From Capsulimonas sp. (GTDB taxonomy: Bacteria; Armatimonadota; Armatimonadia; Armatimonadales; Capsulimonadaceae): a DNA stretch of 5,707 nucleotides. The notes beneath the pieces were generated by a model that made no database searches, was not told the origin of the DNA, and saw only the letters and a list, made by a program, of their open reading frames with translations. Below are positions 1 through 5,674 of the stretch, in pieces. The stretch is from positions 1-5,707 of the forward strand of contig JAOQAA010000231.1 in assembly GCA_025963815.1 (NCBI GenBank), read 5' to 3'. The position numbers were made by a program, and so were the translations under genes. Numbering within the stretch: position 1 is the stretch's first letter; each line of letters opens with the position of its first letter.

Positions 1-294
1 CACTCGGCTCCACAGATGCTTGCATTCCGTGATAAAGCGTAGGTGGTCGGGATGCTCTTGATATCCGTCGTGCGCCGCCTGATCGGCGAACTCCATCAGC
101 AGCGCGACGGCGTAGGTGTTGTCCACCACCGCGCGCGGCGTGCCGGCGGGCGTGGCGACGGCGATGCTCTGAACACCGGGGATATGGGAAAGATGCGTGC
201 GACAGCCTTCGGCGAGCGCGCGAGCGTCGTCCGGTCCGCCGCCCTCGCGGAGCCAGAAGTAAACGTGATGAAAGAAGCCAGAGTGGTGCGTCAT
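1..294 (-). CDS. Dabb-family (stress-responsive alpha/beta barrel) protein, 3' end cut by window edge
   Basis: An open frame runs from an ATG at 294 to the left edge with no stop, giving 98 residues. The sequence begins MTHHSGFFHHVYFWLREGG and later has VVDNTYAVALLMEF and the histidine-rich segment AHDGYQEHPDHLRFITEC. An N-terminal HHVYFWL strand followed by a late H-x2-Y-x2-HP-x-H segment is typical of the Dabb fold, a small dimeric ferredoxin-like barrel. Family members are about 100 residues long, so probably only a handful are missing. The start is supported by AGAAAGG nine bases upstream (304-310). Dabb proteins are cytoplasmic and mostly of unknown function; a few relatives act on polyketides or respond to stress, so no substrate can be assigned. 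The gene lies downstream of, and on the same strand as, the HD-GYP gene, but a strong hairpin separates them, so co-transcription is doubtful. I am confident of the family and not of the role. Confidence 0.88.
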   Translation of the reverse strand, partial: MTHHSGFFHHVYFWLREGGGPDDARALAEGCRTHLSHIPGVQSIAVATPAGTPRAVVDNTYAVALLMEFADQAAHDGYQEHPDHLRFITECKHLWSRV

Positions 295-310
295 TGCGGT
301 CGGCCTTTCT

Positions 311-326
311 GTCCAAGGAGTTGGAC
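311..326. repeat. Short inverted repeat in the leader of the Dabb gene
   Basis: GTCCAA (311-316) and TTGGAC (321-326) form a perfect 6-bp hairpin with a 4-base loop. On the minus strand its 3' arm abuts the AGAAAGG ribosome binding site of the Dabb gene. It could be an operator or could affect ribosome access. Arms this short can occur by chance. A possible -10 box, TATCCT on the minus strand (330-335), lies just upstream but has no convincing -35. Confidence 0.4.
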
Positions 327-362
327 ATTAGGATACCCGATTCTGAACTCGCCAGCTATTCG

Positions 363-409
363 GATTCGGCCCCCCTGCCCCCCAGGATTGGGGGGCAGGG
401 GGGCGAATC
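363..409. repeat. Long G/C-rich perfect hairpin at the 3' end of the HD-GYP gene (possible dispersed palindrome or terminator)
   Basis: C6-TG-C6 (370-383) pairs perfectly with G6-CA-G6 (390-403) across the six-base loop AGGATT, giving a 14-bp stem. GATTCG (363-368) and CGAATC (404-409) extend it by six pairs, leaving only G369 bulged. The element's right end is the last base of the HD-GYP stop codon. Neither strand has a run of T after the stem, so it is not a textbook rho-independent terminator, although a stem this stable could still pause polymerase or protect mRNA 3' ends. Its position between two genes and its homopolymeric arms resemble the dispersed intergenic palindromes of several GC-rich bacterial groups. 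Only a genome-wide count could confirm that. Confidence 0.75.
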
Positions 410-2793
410 TACGCCGCCGCGCGTTTTGCTTCGCGTTTGAGGGCGCTGAGAAAGGCCTGGACGCATTGGGGATCCCACTGCGTTCCCCCACCTTCGGTAA
501 GTATTTCCGTCGCCTTGGAGCGCGGCATTCCTTTGCGGTAGGGGCGGTCGGTGGTCATGGCGCTGAAGGCGTCGGCCACGGCCATCAGACGGGCGATGAG
601 AGGGCATTCCTCGCCCTTAAGACCGAAGGGGTATCCGCCGCCGTCCCACCGTTCGTGGTGGTGGCGTACGGCGTCGAGCGTTTCCTCCAAGCCGTGCGCG
701 GCGCTGACCATAATGGAGCCCATCATCGGATGCTGCTGGATCGCTTCGAATTCCTCGGCGGTCAGCTTGCCGGGCTTGCGCAAGATGGCGTCGGGAATGC
801 CGATCTTGCCGACGTCGTGGAGCAGCGCCGACACCGCGACTGTCTGCCGGTCGGCTTCGCTTAGCCCAAGCTCCTCGGCGATCATCATGCTGTACAGCAT
901 CACGTCCTCGGAATGCCGGCGCGTGTAGCGGTCTTTGTTGTCAACCGATGTGACCAGGGCGTCGAGCATGGAGAAGCCTTCGACGCGGCCTGACATCAGA
1001 GTGCGGACCCGGTCGGCCTGAGCGCCGTCGGCTCCGCCCGTCTTCGCCCGCCGGAGGCGCTCGTCCGCCTGGTGGACGGCTTCGCGCCAATCGGCGTCGA
1101 AACGGCCCAGCTGCGCCACGCCGAACGAAACCGTAATGGGAATGTCCATGCTCTGGCCGCTGGGGCTAAAGACGATGTCGCCTAATCCCGTTCGCAGCCG
1201 CGCTTCGAAGTCTTCCGCCGTCTCGGATGCATCGCCTGAGATCAGCAGCGCGAATTCGTCGCCGCCAAAACGGGCGATGCAGTCGCCTATGTCGCAGATG
1301 GATTGCAGGCGGCCAGCCACGCGGCGCAGGACGTCATCACCCACCGTGTGTCCGTAGACATCGTTGAAGAATTTGAAGTTGTCCAGATCCATCATGACGA
1401 CCGTAAGAGACGGGCCGCCTTGCGGGATGCGCTCGGCCTCTTCCTCCAGGCGCTTGTGGAAGGCGCGGTGGTTGAGTAGACCGGTGAGCGGATCGCGATC
1501 GGCGCGGTCCTGGGCTTCGCGCAGGGCAGCCTCACGCTCCGCTTCGAGCCGGCGGCGCTCGGTGAGATCGCGCAGGTAGGCTGTGAACATCGTGCGTCCG
1601 CCCACCTGGATAGGCACTGCGGTCAGCTCCAGCGGTAATTCGGTTCCGTCCTTGCGGACTCCGGGAACTTCCACGCGCTTGCTGAGGACGGGACCCTCCC
1701 CCGTGGCGTGGAAGTGGGCGATGCCAGCCTCGTGCGCCATGCGCATGCCTTCGGGAATGATCAGGTTGGAAAGCGGCCGCCCCATCGCCTCGTCGTGCGA
1801 ATATCCGAAGGTGCGCTCAGCGGCGGGATTCCATTCCAGCACGCGCTCTTCCGCATCGATCGTGATAATGCAATCCAGAGCGGCCTCCAGCATGGCGCCC
1901 TTGCGCGCCTCGCTTTCCATGAGGTCCGCCCGCGCCTGACGATACGCTGTAATGTCCGTGTTCGTGCCGACCGCGCGCATGACATTGCCATTCGCGTCGT
2001 GCGAAGCGCGTCCCCGGCTATGCCACCAGCGCCAGGAACCGTCCCGATGGCGGATGCGATATTCGACATGGGTGGTGGCGTTCGGAGAAGAAAAATTCGC
2101 GTGGAACGCGGCTTTGGCGATCGCAACATCATCCGGGTGAATCCGGCGTTCCCACTCCGTGGAAATGCTGGGCAGTTCGTGGTCCTCGTAGCCGAGCATC
2201 CGCTTCCATTGCACGGAGAAAAAAGTTTCGCCGGTTTCGGGACGCCACTCCCAAACACCGTCCTCGGTGGCCTCTAAAATCAGAGCCAGGCGTTCTCGGT
2301 CGATCAGACGGCGGTTCAGCTCCATCTGCGCCACGACGGTTCTCGCGATCGTTCGCAGGGCCGTTTGCTGGTCTTCCGTGAGATCCCGAGGGGTGGTGTC
2401 GAGCACGCACAGCGCGCCCAGCGCGTGGCCGTCGTCGGTCAAAAGGGGCGCGCCTGCGTAAAATCGGATGCCCATGTCGCCGGTGACTTGCGGGTTGTCC
2501 ATGAAGCGCGGATCGTTCCGAGTATCGGGCACGACCATGATATCGTCCTGGAGAATGGTGTGGGCGCAGAAGGCGTTGCGGCGCGAGGTTTCCCGGAGGG
2601 ACGCGCCCAGGATCGATTTGAACCATTGACGGTCGGAGTCGATCAGTGTCACCGCGGCAATGGGCGCGCCGCAGACGTAGGCGGCCAGACGCGTGAGCTC
2701 ATCGTAGGTCTCCTCGGGGGGAGTATCCATCAGATGGCGCTCCCGCAAGGCGGCCAGGCGTGCGCTCTCATCCGTGGGCGTCGTGGCGGTCAT
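409..2793 (-). CDS. GAF-PAS-PAS sensor with GGDEF (diguanylate cyclase) and HD-GYP (c-di-GMP phosphodiesterase) domains
   Basis: This 794-residue protein has no signal peptide or membrane segment, so it is likely a cytoplasmic sensor that makes or degrades c-di-GMP. Domains in order: GAF (about 12-160, with CGAPIAAVTLID and FYAGAPL), PAS3-type (about 168-285, ending GTNTDITAYRQA), PAS (about 295-412, ending YLRDLTERRR), a short coiled linker, GGDEF (about 430-590) and HD-GYP (about 600-790). The cyclase domain has DPLTGLLNHRAF, metal-binding D469, the FKFFND motif and GGDEF at 510-514. The inhibitory RxxD position reads DIGD (501-504), so the I-site arginine is absent. The HD-GYP domain keeps HD (659-660) in HDVGKIGIPD, H688-P and HHERWDGGGYP (712-722). 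Both activities therefore look possible; which one dominates cannot be read from sequence. The ATG at 2793 has GGAAGGA upstream at a long spacing of about 14 bases. No better start exists before Met22, which would cut into the conserved N-terminal segment. Confidence 0.96.
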   Translation of the reverse strand: MTATTPTDESARLAALRERHLMDTPPEETYDELTRLAAYVCGAPIAAVTLIDSDRQWFKSILGASLRETSRRNAFCAHTILQDDIMVVPDTRNDPRFMDNPQVTGDMGIRFYAGAPLLTDDGHALGALCVLDTTPRDLTEDQQTALRTIARTVVAQMELNRRLIDRERLALILEATEDGVWEWRPETGETFFSVQWKRMLGYEDHELPSISTEWERRIHPDDVAIAKAAFHANFSSPNATTHVEYRIRHRDGSWRWWHSRGRASHDANGNVMRAVGTNTDITAYRQARADLMESEARKGAMLEAALDCIITIDAEERVLEWNPAAERTFGYSHDEAMGRPLSNLIIPEGMRMAHEAGIAHFHATGEGPVLSKRVEVPGVRKDGTELPLELTAVPIQVGGRTMFTAYLRDLTERRRLEAEREAALREAQDRADRDPLTGLLNHRAFHKRLEEEAERIPQGGPSLTVVMMDLDNFKFFNDVYGHTVGDDVLRRVAGRLQSICDIGDCIARFGGDEFALLISGDASETAEDFEARLRTGLGDIVFSPSGQSMDIPITVSFGVAQLGRFDADWREAVHQADERLRRAKTGGADGAQADRVRTLMSGRVEGFSMLDALVTSVDNKDRYTRRHSEDVMLYSMMIAEELGLSEADRQTVAVSALLHDVGKIGIPDAILRKPGKLTAEEFEAIQQHPMMGSIMVSAAHGLEETLDAVRHHHERWDGGGYPFGLKGEECPLIARLMAVADAFSAMTTDRPYRKGMPRSKATEILTEGGGTQWDPQCVQAFLSALKREAKRAAA

Positions 2794-2901
2794 GGGCGGT
2801 ATTCGATCCTTCCCGGTCGCGGCAGACCGGTCACATGTGTTCTAAGGATGATTATCGGCGGATTTCGGCCAAATTCTCAGGCCCGCTTTGGCAGGCGTCC
2901 T
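2794..2901 (-). other. Predicted 5' leader of the HD-GYP gene, about 108 nt, partly structured
   Basis: From the inferred transcription start near 2901, the mRNA has a leader of roughly 108 nt. CCGGTC (2813-2818) and GACCGG (2825-2830) form a 6-bp hairpin with a six-base loop. On the minus strand this stem runs directly into the GGAAGGA ribosome binding site (2807-2813). A weaker bulged stem can be drawn at 2858-2886. I do not recognise a c-di-GMP riboswitch core or any other named riboswitch. The leader contains no open frame worth calling. Confidence 0.4.
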
Positions 2902-2905
2902 GCCA
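2889..2905. repeat. Inverted repeat across the predicted transcription start of the HD-GYP gene
   Basis: TGGCAGG (2889-2895) and CCTGCCA (2899-2905) are perfect 7-bp arms around a 3-base centre. The inferred transcription start (about 2901) lies within the repeat, immediately downstream of the -10 box. A repressor operator would sit in this position. The transcript would contain only part of the repeat, which favours a DNA-binding site over an RNA hairpin. Confidence 0.5.
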
Positions 2906-2907
2906 TA

Positions 2908-2936
2908 AGCATAACCACCATCCCCCAGTGCGTCAA
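2908..2936 (-). promoter_or_regulatory. Sigma-70-type promoter of the HD-GYP gene
   Basis: On the minus strand, TTGACG (2931-2936) and TATGCT (2908-2913) are separated by exactly 17 bases. The boxes match TTGACA and TATAAT at five and four positions of six. The predicted start is near 2901. The promoter lies beyond the terminator of the preceding minus-strand gene, so the HD-GYP gene probably forms its own transcription unit. Confidence 0.7.
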
Positions 2937-3005
2937 GTCTTTAAACCAAAAAAATCGCATTTAGACCATTTTGTGCGCGCTTTTGTACACTAGAATGCAA
3001 ACATG

Positions 3006-3036
3006 AAAAAACGGCGCGGACAAATTGTCCGCGCCG
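3006..3036 (-). terminator. Rho-independent terminator of the small minus-strand gene
   Basis: CGGCGCGGACAA (3012-3023) and TTGTCCGCGCCG (3025-3036) are perfect 12-bp complements around one central base, giving a stem of about 10 bp with a small loop. The six A residues at 3006-3011 become a run of six U on the minus-strand transcript, directly after the stem. This is a classic intrinsic terminator, about 54 bases beyond the stop codon at 3090. It also explains why an apparent plus-strand start ATG at 3003 is followed by lysine and arginine codons: that frame is reading the terminator. Confidence 0.92.
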
Positions 3037-3089
3037 CCGGGCAGGGGCTTGCGCCGCCGCGCAATTTCGTGGAAGGCGAAGCTCGCTTC

Positions 3090-3287
3090 CTACGCCTGCT
3101 TCTTCTTCAGGATCGGAAGTCCCGTGGCGCTGTTCTCCGAGACTTCATAGCCTTCGGGAAGCTCATCCACAGCGCCGTCCTTCACTTCCTTGCCGAAGAA
3201 GTAAAGCTTTGTCTTGCCGTTCGCCGCGGTGCGCGCGTGCAGAAAGTATTCCGTGCCGCTCTTCTTGCTCTTTGCCGAGTACGCCAT
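3090..3287 (-). CDS. Small basic protein of unknown function (65 aa)
   Basis: The frame encodes 65 residues: a lysine-rich start ([19 protein letters not shown]), a hydrophobic strand-like stretch [14 protein letters not shown], then [20 protein letters not shown] and a basic end. It has no signal peptide, membrane segment or cysteine. I chose the ATG at 3287 because AAAGGA lies 11 bases upstream (3299-3304) and the product then begins at the lysine-rich block. The in-frame ATG at 3329 is only about five bases from the predicted transcription start and has no room for a ribosome binding site. The pattern is reminiscent of short conserved hypothetical proteins that pair a YFL strand with a YFF strand, but I cannot name a family or function. 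Its own promoter (about 3341-3349) and terminator (3006-3036) make a single-gene transcript of roughly 330 nt. No nucleic-acid-binding or toxin motif is visible. Confidence 0.85.
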   Translation of the reverse strand: MAYSAKSKKSGTEYFLHARTAANGKTKLYFFGKEVKDGAVDELPEGYEVSENSATGLPILKKKQA

Positions 3288-3340
3288 AGTAATCCATGTC
3301 CTTTCGTGGCGCGCGTTCTCCGCGCCCATCCAACCCGACG

Positions 3341-3349
3341 ATTATATCA
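3341..3349 (-). promoter_or_regulatory. Extended -10 promoter of the 65-aa gene
   Basis: On the minus strand the sequence reads TGA-TATAAT: a perfect -10 hexamer (3341-3346) preceded by the TGn extension (3347-3349). No good -35 box lies at 16-18 bases, which is common for extended -10 promoters. The predicted start near 3334 gives a leader of about 47 nt before the ATG at 3287, with AAAGGA inside it. Confidence 0.72.
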
Positions 3350-3377
3350 CATTATTTCCGCGAGAAGGGAAGGGGAA

Positions 3378-3413
3378 TCGGTGAAAATCTCTCTGAACGG
3401 CGTATTTCACCGA
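3378..3413. repeat. Inverted repeat with 9-bp arms in the divergent promoter region
   Basis: TCGGTGAAA (3378-3386) and TTTCACCGA (3405-3413) are perfect inverted arms separated by 18 bases. Arm centres are 27 bases apart, or between two and three helical turns. The repeat lies upstream of both the small minus-strand gene and the plus-strand GGDEF-EAL gene. The loop is long and no T-run follows, so an operator for a dimeric regulator is a better reading than a terminator. Confidence 0.5.
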
Positions 3414-3468
3414 AAATTATCATCACACGAGACAATTTTCGCGCTTGATTGTCTGGAGCCTATCTATT

Positions 3469-3497
3469 TTGCCTCTCATTTCGCCAATAATTATAGA
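3469..3497 (+). promoter_or_regulatory. Possible promoter of the GGDEF-EAL gene
   Basis: TTGCCT (3469-3474) and TATAGA (3492-3497) are 17 bases apart, each matching consensus at four of six positions. If used, transcription would begin near 3504, after the ATG at 3498, and the GTG at 3564 would be the start codon. A competing reading is AATAAT (3486-3491) ending six bases before the ATG at 3498, which would give a leaderless transcript. Neither is strong. Confidence 0.35.
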
Positions 3498-5636
3498 ATG
3501 AAGAAACGTCGAATGGCGAATGGCGCGCATGCGCGCCGACGCGGCAAGGGAGCTGGAAGCGTCGTGACGCAGGACTTGCAGCAGATCCTCGACCACCTGC
3601 CGCAGTTGATTTTTTGGAAGAACGCGCAGTCGGTCTACCAGGGCGGCAACGCGAAGTTTGCGCTGGACGCCGGGGCCGGCTCCACGTCCGAGCTTGCCGG
3701 CAAAACCGACTTCGACTTGCGCTGGCGGCCGGAGGAGACGGAATGGTTCCGCCTGGTCGATCGACGTGTCATGGACAATGATGTCCCGGATTACCATTTT
3801 ATCGAACAGATCTGTCATCCAGATGGCCGCATCGCCTGGGTTGACACCAGCAAGATCCCGCTGCACGACGCCGATGGGAAAGTGGTGGGGCTTATCGGCT
3901 CCTATGAAGACGTGACCGAGCGCAAGGAGGCGGAGCTCGCCGTCTGGCGGCAGCGCCAGGTGCTCGTCAACGTGCTGACCGCGATTCCGCACGCCGTTTT
4001 CTGGAAGGATCGCGCCTCTGTCTACCAGGGCTGCAATATGAACTTTGCCCGCCATGCGGGCCTGAGCTCGCCTGAGGAGATCATCGGAAAAACCGACTAC
4101 GATCTGCCGTGGTCCCGTGAGGAATCAGACTTTTACCGGCAGTGCGACCGGGAAGTGATGGAGAAGGGCGATCCTCTTTTCAATATTGAAGAAACGCAGC
4201 TGCAGCCCGACGGCCGCGAGCTTCAGGTGCTCACCAGTAAAGTTCCACTGCGCGGCGAGGACGGCTCGGTGTTCGGTATCCTCGGAATGTACGCCGACGT
4301 GACGGAGCGCAAGCAGGCCGAGGATATGATCCGGCATCAGGCGATGCACGACAGTCTGACCGGCCTTCCCAACCGCATTCTTTTCCAAGAGCGTGTGGAG
4401 CAGACGCTGGCCGTCGCGCGCGCAGAAAATCGCCTGGCCGCGGTCCTGTTCATCGATCTCGACCGCTTCAAACAGATCAACGATACCCTGGGCCATCTGG
4501 CCGGCGATGCGCTGCTGCAGGAAGTGGCGCGCCGCTTTGTCGGATGCGTGCGCGCCGGGGACCTGCTCGCCCGTATGGGCGGCGATGAATTCACCGTGCT
4601 GCTGCCGGAGATCGCCGACGCCGACGCGGCGGCCGCTGTGGCCGAGCGGCTTTTAGAGTCTCTTCAGGAGCCGCTCACGCTGGCGGGGCAGAGCCTTTAT
4701 GTCACCGCCAGTATCGGTGTGAGCGTCTTCCCCCGGGATGGTCAGGACATGACCACGCTGCTGCGGCATGCGGATGTCGCCATGTATGGCGCCAAGGATC
4801 ATGGGCGCAGTGGCTATGAGATGTATGCGACGGCGATGAACGAGACCGCCATGGAGCGATTGAAACTGGAGAACCGGCTGCATCATGCCGTGGATTCCGG
4901 CGAGCTGATCCTGCACTACCAGCCTCAGGTCAACCTCATCACCGGAGCGATCGACGGCGCGGAAGCCCTCGTCCGCTGGCTCCACCCCGAGCTTGGGCTC
5001 GTGCCTCCCAACAAGTTCATTCCTCTGGCAGAGGAGATGGGGCTGATCGTTCCGATCGGCAACTGGGTGCTGCGCGAAGCGTGCCGACAGGCGAAGCGCT
5101 GGCGCGACGCCGGATTTCACTTTCGGGTGGCGGTCAATGTCTCGGCCCGCCAGTTTGAGACGCGCGATCTTGCGGACACCGTCGCCCGTATTCTGGCCGA
5201 AACCGATCTGCCAGCGCACTGCCTCGACCTGGAGCTGACAGAAACGACCATCGTGAAGAACGCCACTCACGCCGCCCGCGTGCTTCAGACGCTGAAGAAC
5301 CTGGGCGTCCAGATCTCCATCGACGATTTCGGGGCCGGATACTCAGCGCTGTCCTATCTGCGCCGCTACCCCGTAGATGTCATCAAGATCGACCGCTCCT
5401 TCGTCTCCTCGCTCGGCGACGATCCTAAAGACCGCGCCGTGATCAAATCCGTGATTGACCTCGCCCACGGTCTGGACCTCAAAGTCGTCGCGGAAGGCGT
5501 GGAGCATGAGTTCCAGCGCGACATCCTGCGCCGTCTCGGCAGCGACCGAATGCAGGGCTATCTGTTTAGCCGCCCGGTCCCCGCAGCCGAGCTCACCCAG
5601 CTGCTGACAAAAACGGACGAGTGCCTGGCGGGCTAA
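3498..5636 (+). CDS. PAS-PAS-GGDEF-EAL protein: diguanylate cyclase/c-di-GMP phosphodiesterase
   Basis: From ATG 3498 this is a 712-residue cytoplasmic protein. Domains: PAS (about 33-146), a second similar PAS (162-275), GGDEF (about 283-445) and EAL (about 455-705). The GGDEF domain has [10 protein letters not shown]320 in [17 protein letters not shown] at 361-365 and the inhibitory I-site RAGD at 352-355. The EAL domain keeps every catalytic residue I can check: E489 (EALVRW), N547 (VNVSARQF), E579 (ELTET), D609-D610 ([11 protein letters not shown]), K630 (IKIDRSF), E666 (AEGVE) and Q686 (MQGYLFSRP). Phosphodiesterase activity is therefore expected and cyclase activity is possible. The start is uncertain. 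GTG 3564 has AAGGGAG 11 bases upstream and would begin [14 protein letters not shown], a natural PAS lead-in. ATG 3498 has no ribosome binding site and adds a basic 22-residue leader. The frame is open back to an ATG at 3003, but that part crosses a terminator and an opposite-strand gene and is not coding. Confidence 0.93.
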   Translation: MKKRRMANGAHARRRGKGAGSVVTQDLQQILDHLPQLIFWKNAQSVYQGGNAKFALDAGAGSTSELAGKTDFDLRWRPEETEWFRLVDRRVMDNDVPDYHFIEQICHPDGRIAWVDTSKIPLHDADGKVVGLIGSYEDVTERKEAELAVWRQRQVLVNVLTAIPHAVFWKDRASVYQGCNMNFARHAGLSSPEEIIGKTDYDLPWSREESDFYRQCDREVMEKGDPLFNIEETQLQPDGRELQVLTSKVPLRGEDGSVFGILGMYADVTERKQAEDMIRHQAMHDSLTGLPNRILFQERVEQTLAVARAENRLAAVLFIDLDRFKQINDTLGHLAGDALLQEVARRFVGCVRAGDLLARMGGDEFTVLLPEIADADAAAAVAERLLESLQEPLTLAGQSLYVTASIGVSVFPRDGQDMTTLLRHADVAMYGAKDHGRSGYEMYATAMNETAMERLKLENRLHHAVDSGELILHYQPQVNLITGAIDGAEALVRWLHPELGLVPPNKFIPLAEEMGLIVPIGNWVLREACRQAKRWRDAGFHFRVAVNVSARQFETRDLADTVARILAETDLPAHCLDLELTETTIVKNATHAARVLQTLKNLGVQISIDDFGAGYSALSYLRRYPVDVIKIDRSFVSSLGDDPKDRAVIKSVIDLAHGLDLKVVAEGVEHEFQRDILRRLGSDRMQGYLFSRPVPAAELTQLLTKTDECLAG
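3522..3537. repeat. Perfect 16-bp palindrome near the start of the GGDEF-EAL gene
   Basis: GGCGCGCATGCGCGCC is identical to its reverse complement over 16 bases with no spacer. It follows a tandem copy of GAATGGC (3511-3524). It lies between the two candidate starts of the GGDEF-EAL gene (3498 and 3564), so it is either codons for a basic leader or part of an untranslated leader, where it could be a DNA-binding site. Confidence 0.55.
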
Positions 5637-5665
5637 GGAGCGCGCCAGGAATCAAATTCCCTGTG

Positions 5666-5674
5666 TGGTATACT
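5666..5674 (+). promoter_or_regulatory. Extended -10 promoter for a gene beyond the right edge
   Basis: TGG-TATACT is an extended -10 element, with the hexamer (5669-5674) matching TATAAT at five of six positions. No -35 box is evident. It begins 29 bases after the GGDEF-EAL stop codon, and transcription would start near 5680. A GTG at 5680 (frame beginning MKRWTDVSI if translated) and an ATG at 5696 are possible starts, but too little remains to call a gene. I see no clear terminator for the GGDEF-EAL gene in this gap; GGAAT/ATTCC at 5648-5660 is a weak 5-bp hairpin without a T-run. Confidence 0.5.

Noticed and set aside
363..409. Standard rho-independent terminator for the HD-GYP gene
   Set aside because: The stem is very strong, but neither strand has a T-run after it, so I list it as a repeat of uncertain function instead.
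43..864. Plus-strand open frame of 273 codons
   Set aside because: It is antisense to both the Dabb gene and the C-terminal part of the HD-GYP gene, which have clear family motifs. Its own translation shows no domain. Long antisense frames are expected in GC-rich coding DNA.
2794..2901. c-di-GMP riboswitch in the leader of the HD-GYP gene
   Set aside because: This would fit the gene's function, but I cannot find the conserved core of either known class. Only simple hairpins are visible.
2365..2964. Plus-strand open frame of 199 codons
   Set aside because: It is antisense to the GAF region of the HD-GYP gene and continues across that gene's promoter. It has no domain-like sequence.
2971..2996. 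Plus-strand promoter TTGTGC/TAGAAT before ATG 3003
   Set aside because: The spacer is only 14 bases and the supposed gene start at 3003 is a terminator, so there is nothing for it to drive.
3003..3497. N-terminal extension of the GGDEF-EAL frame from ATG 3003 (165 extra residues)
   Set aside because: It starts inside the A-run and stem of an intrinsic terminator, runs antisense through the 65-residue gene, crosses a promoter and has no recognisable domain.
3423..4055. Minus-strand open frame of 210 codons
   Set aside because: It lies antisense to the first PAS domain of the GGDEF-EAL protein, which is well supported, and has no family features of its own.
4653..5270. Minus-strand open frame of 205 codons
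   Set aside because: It is antisense to the GGDEF and EAL catalytic motifs. Its composition is typical of a reverse-strand shadow.
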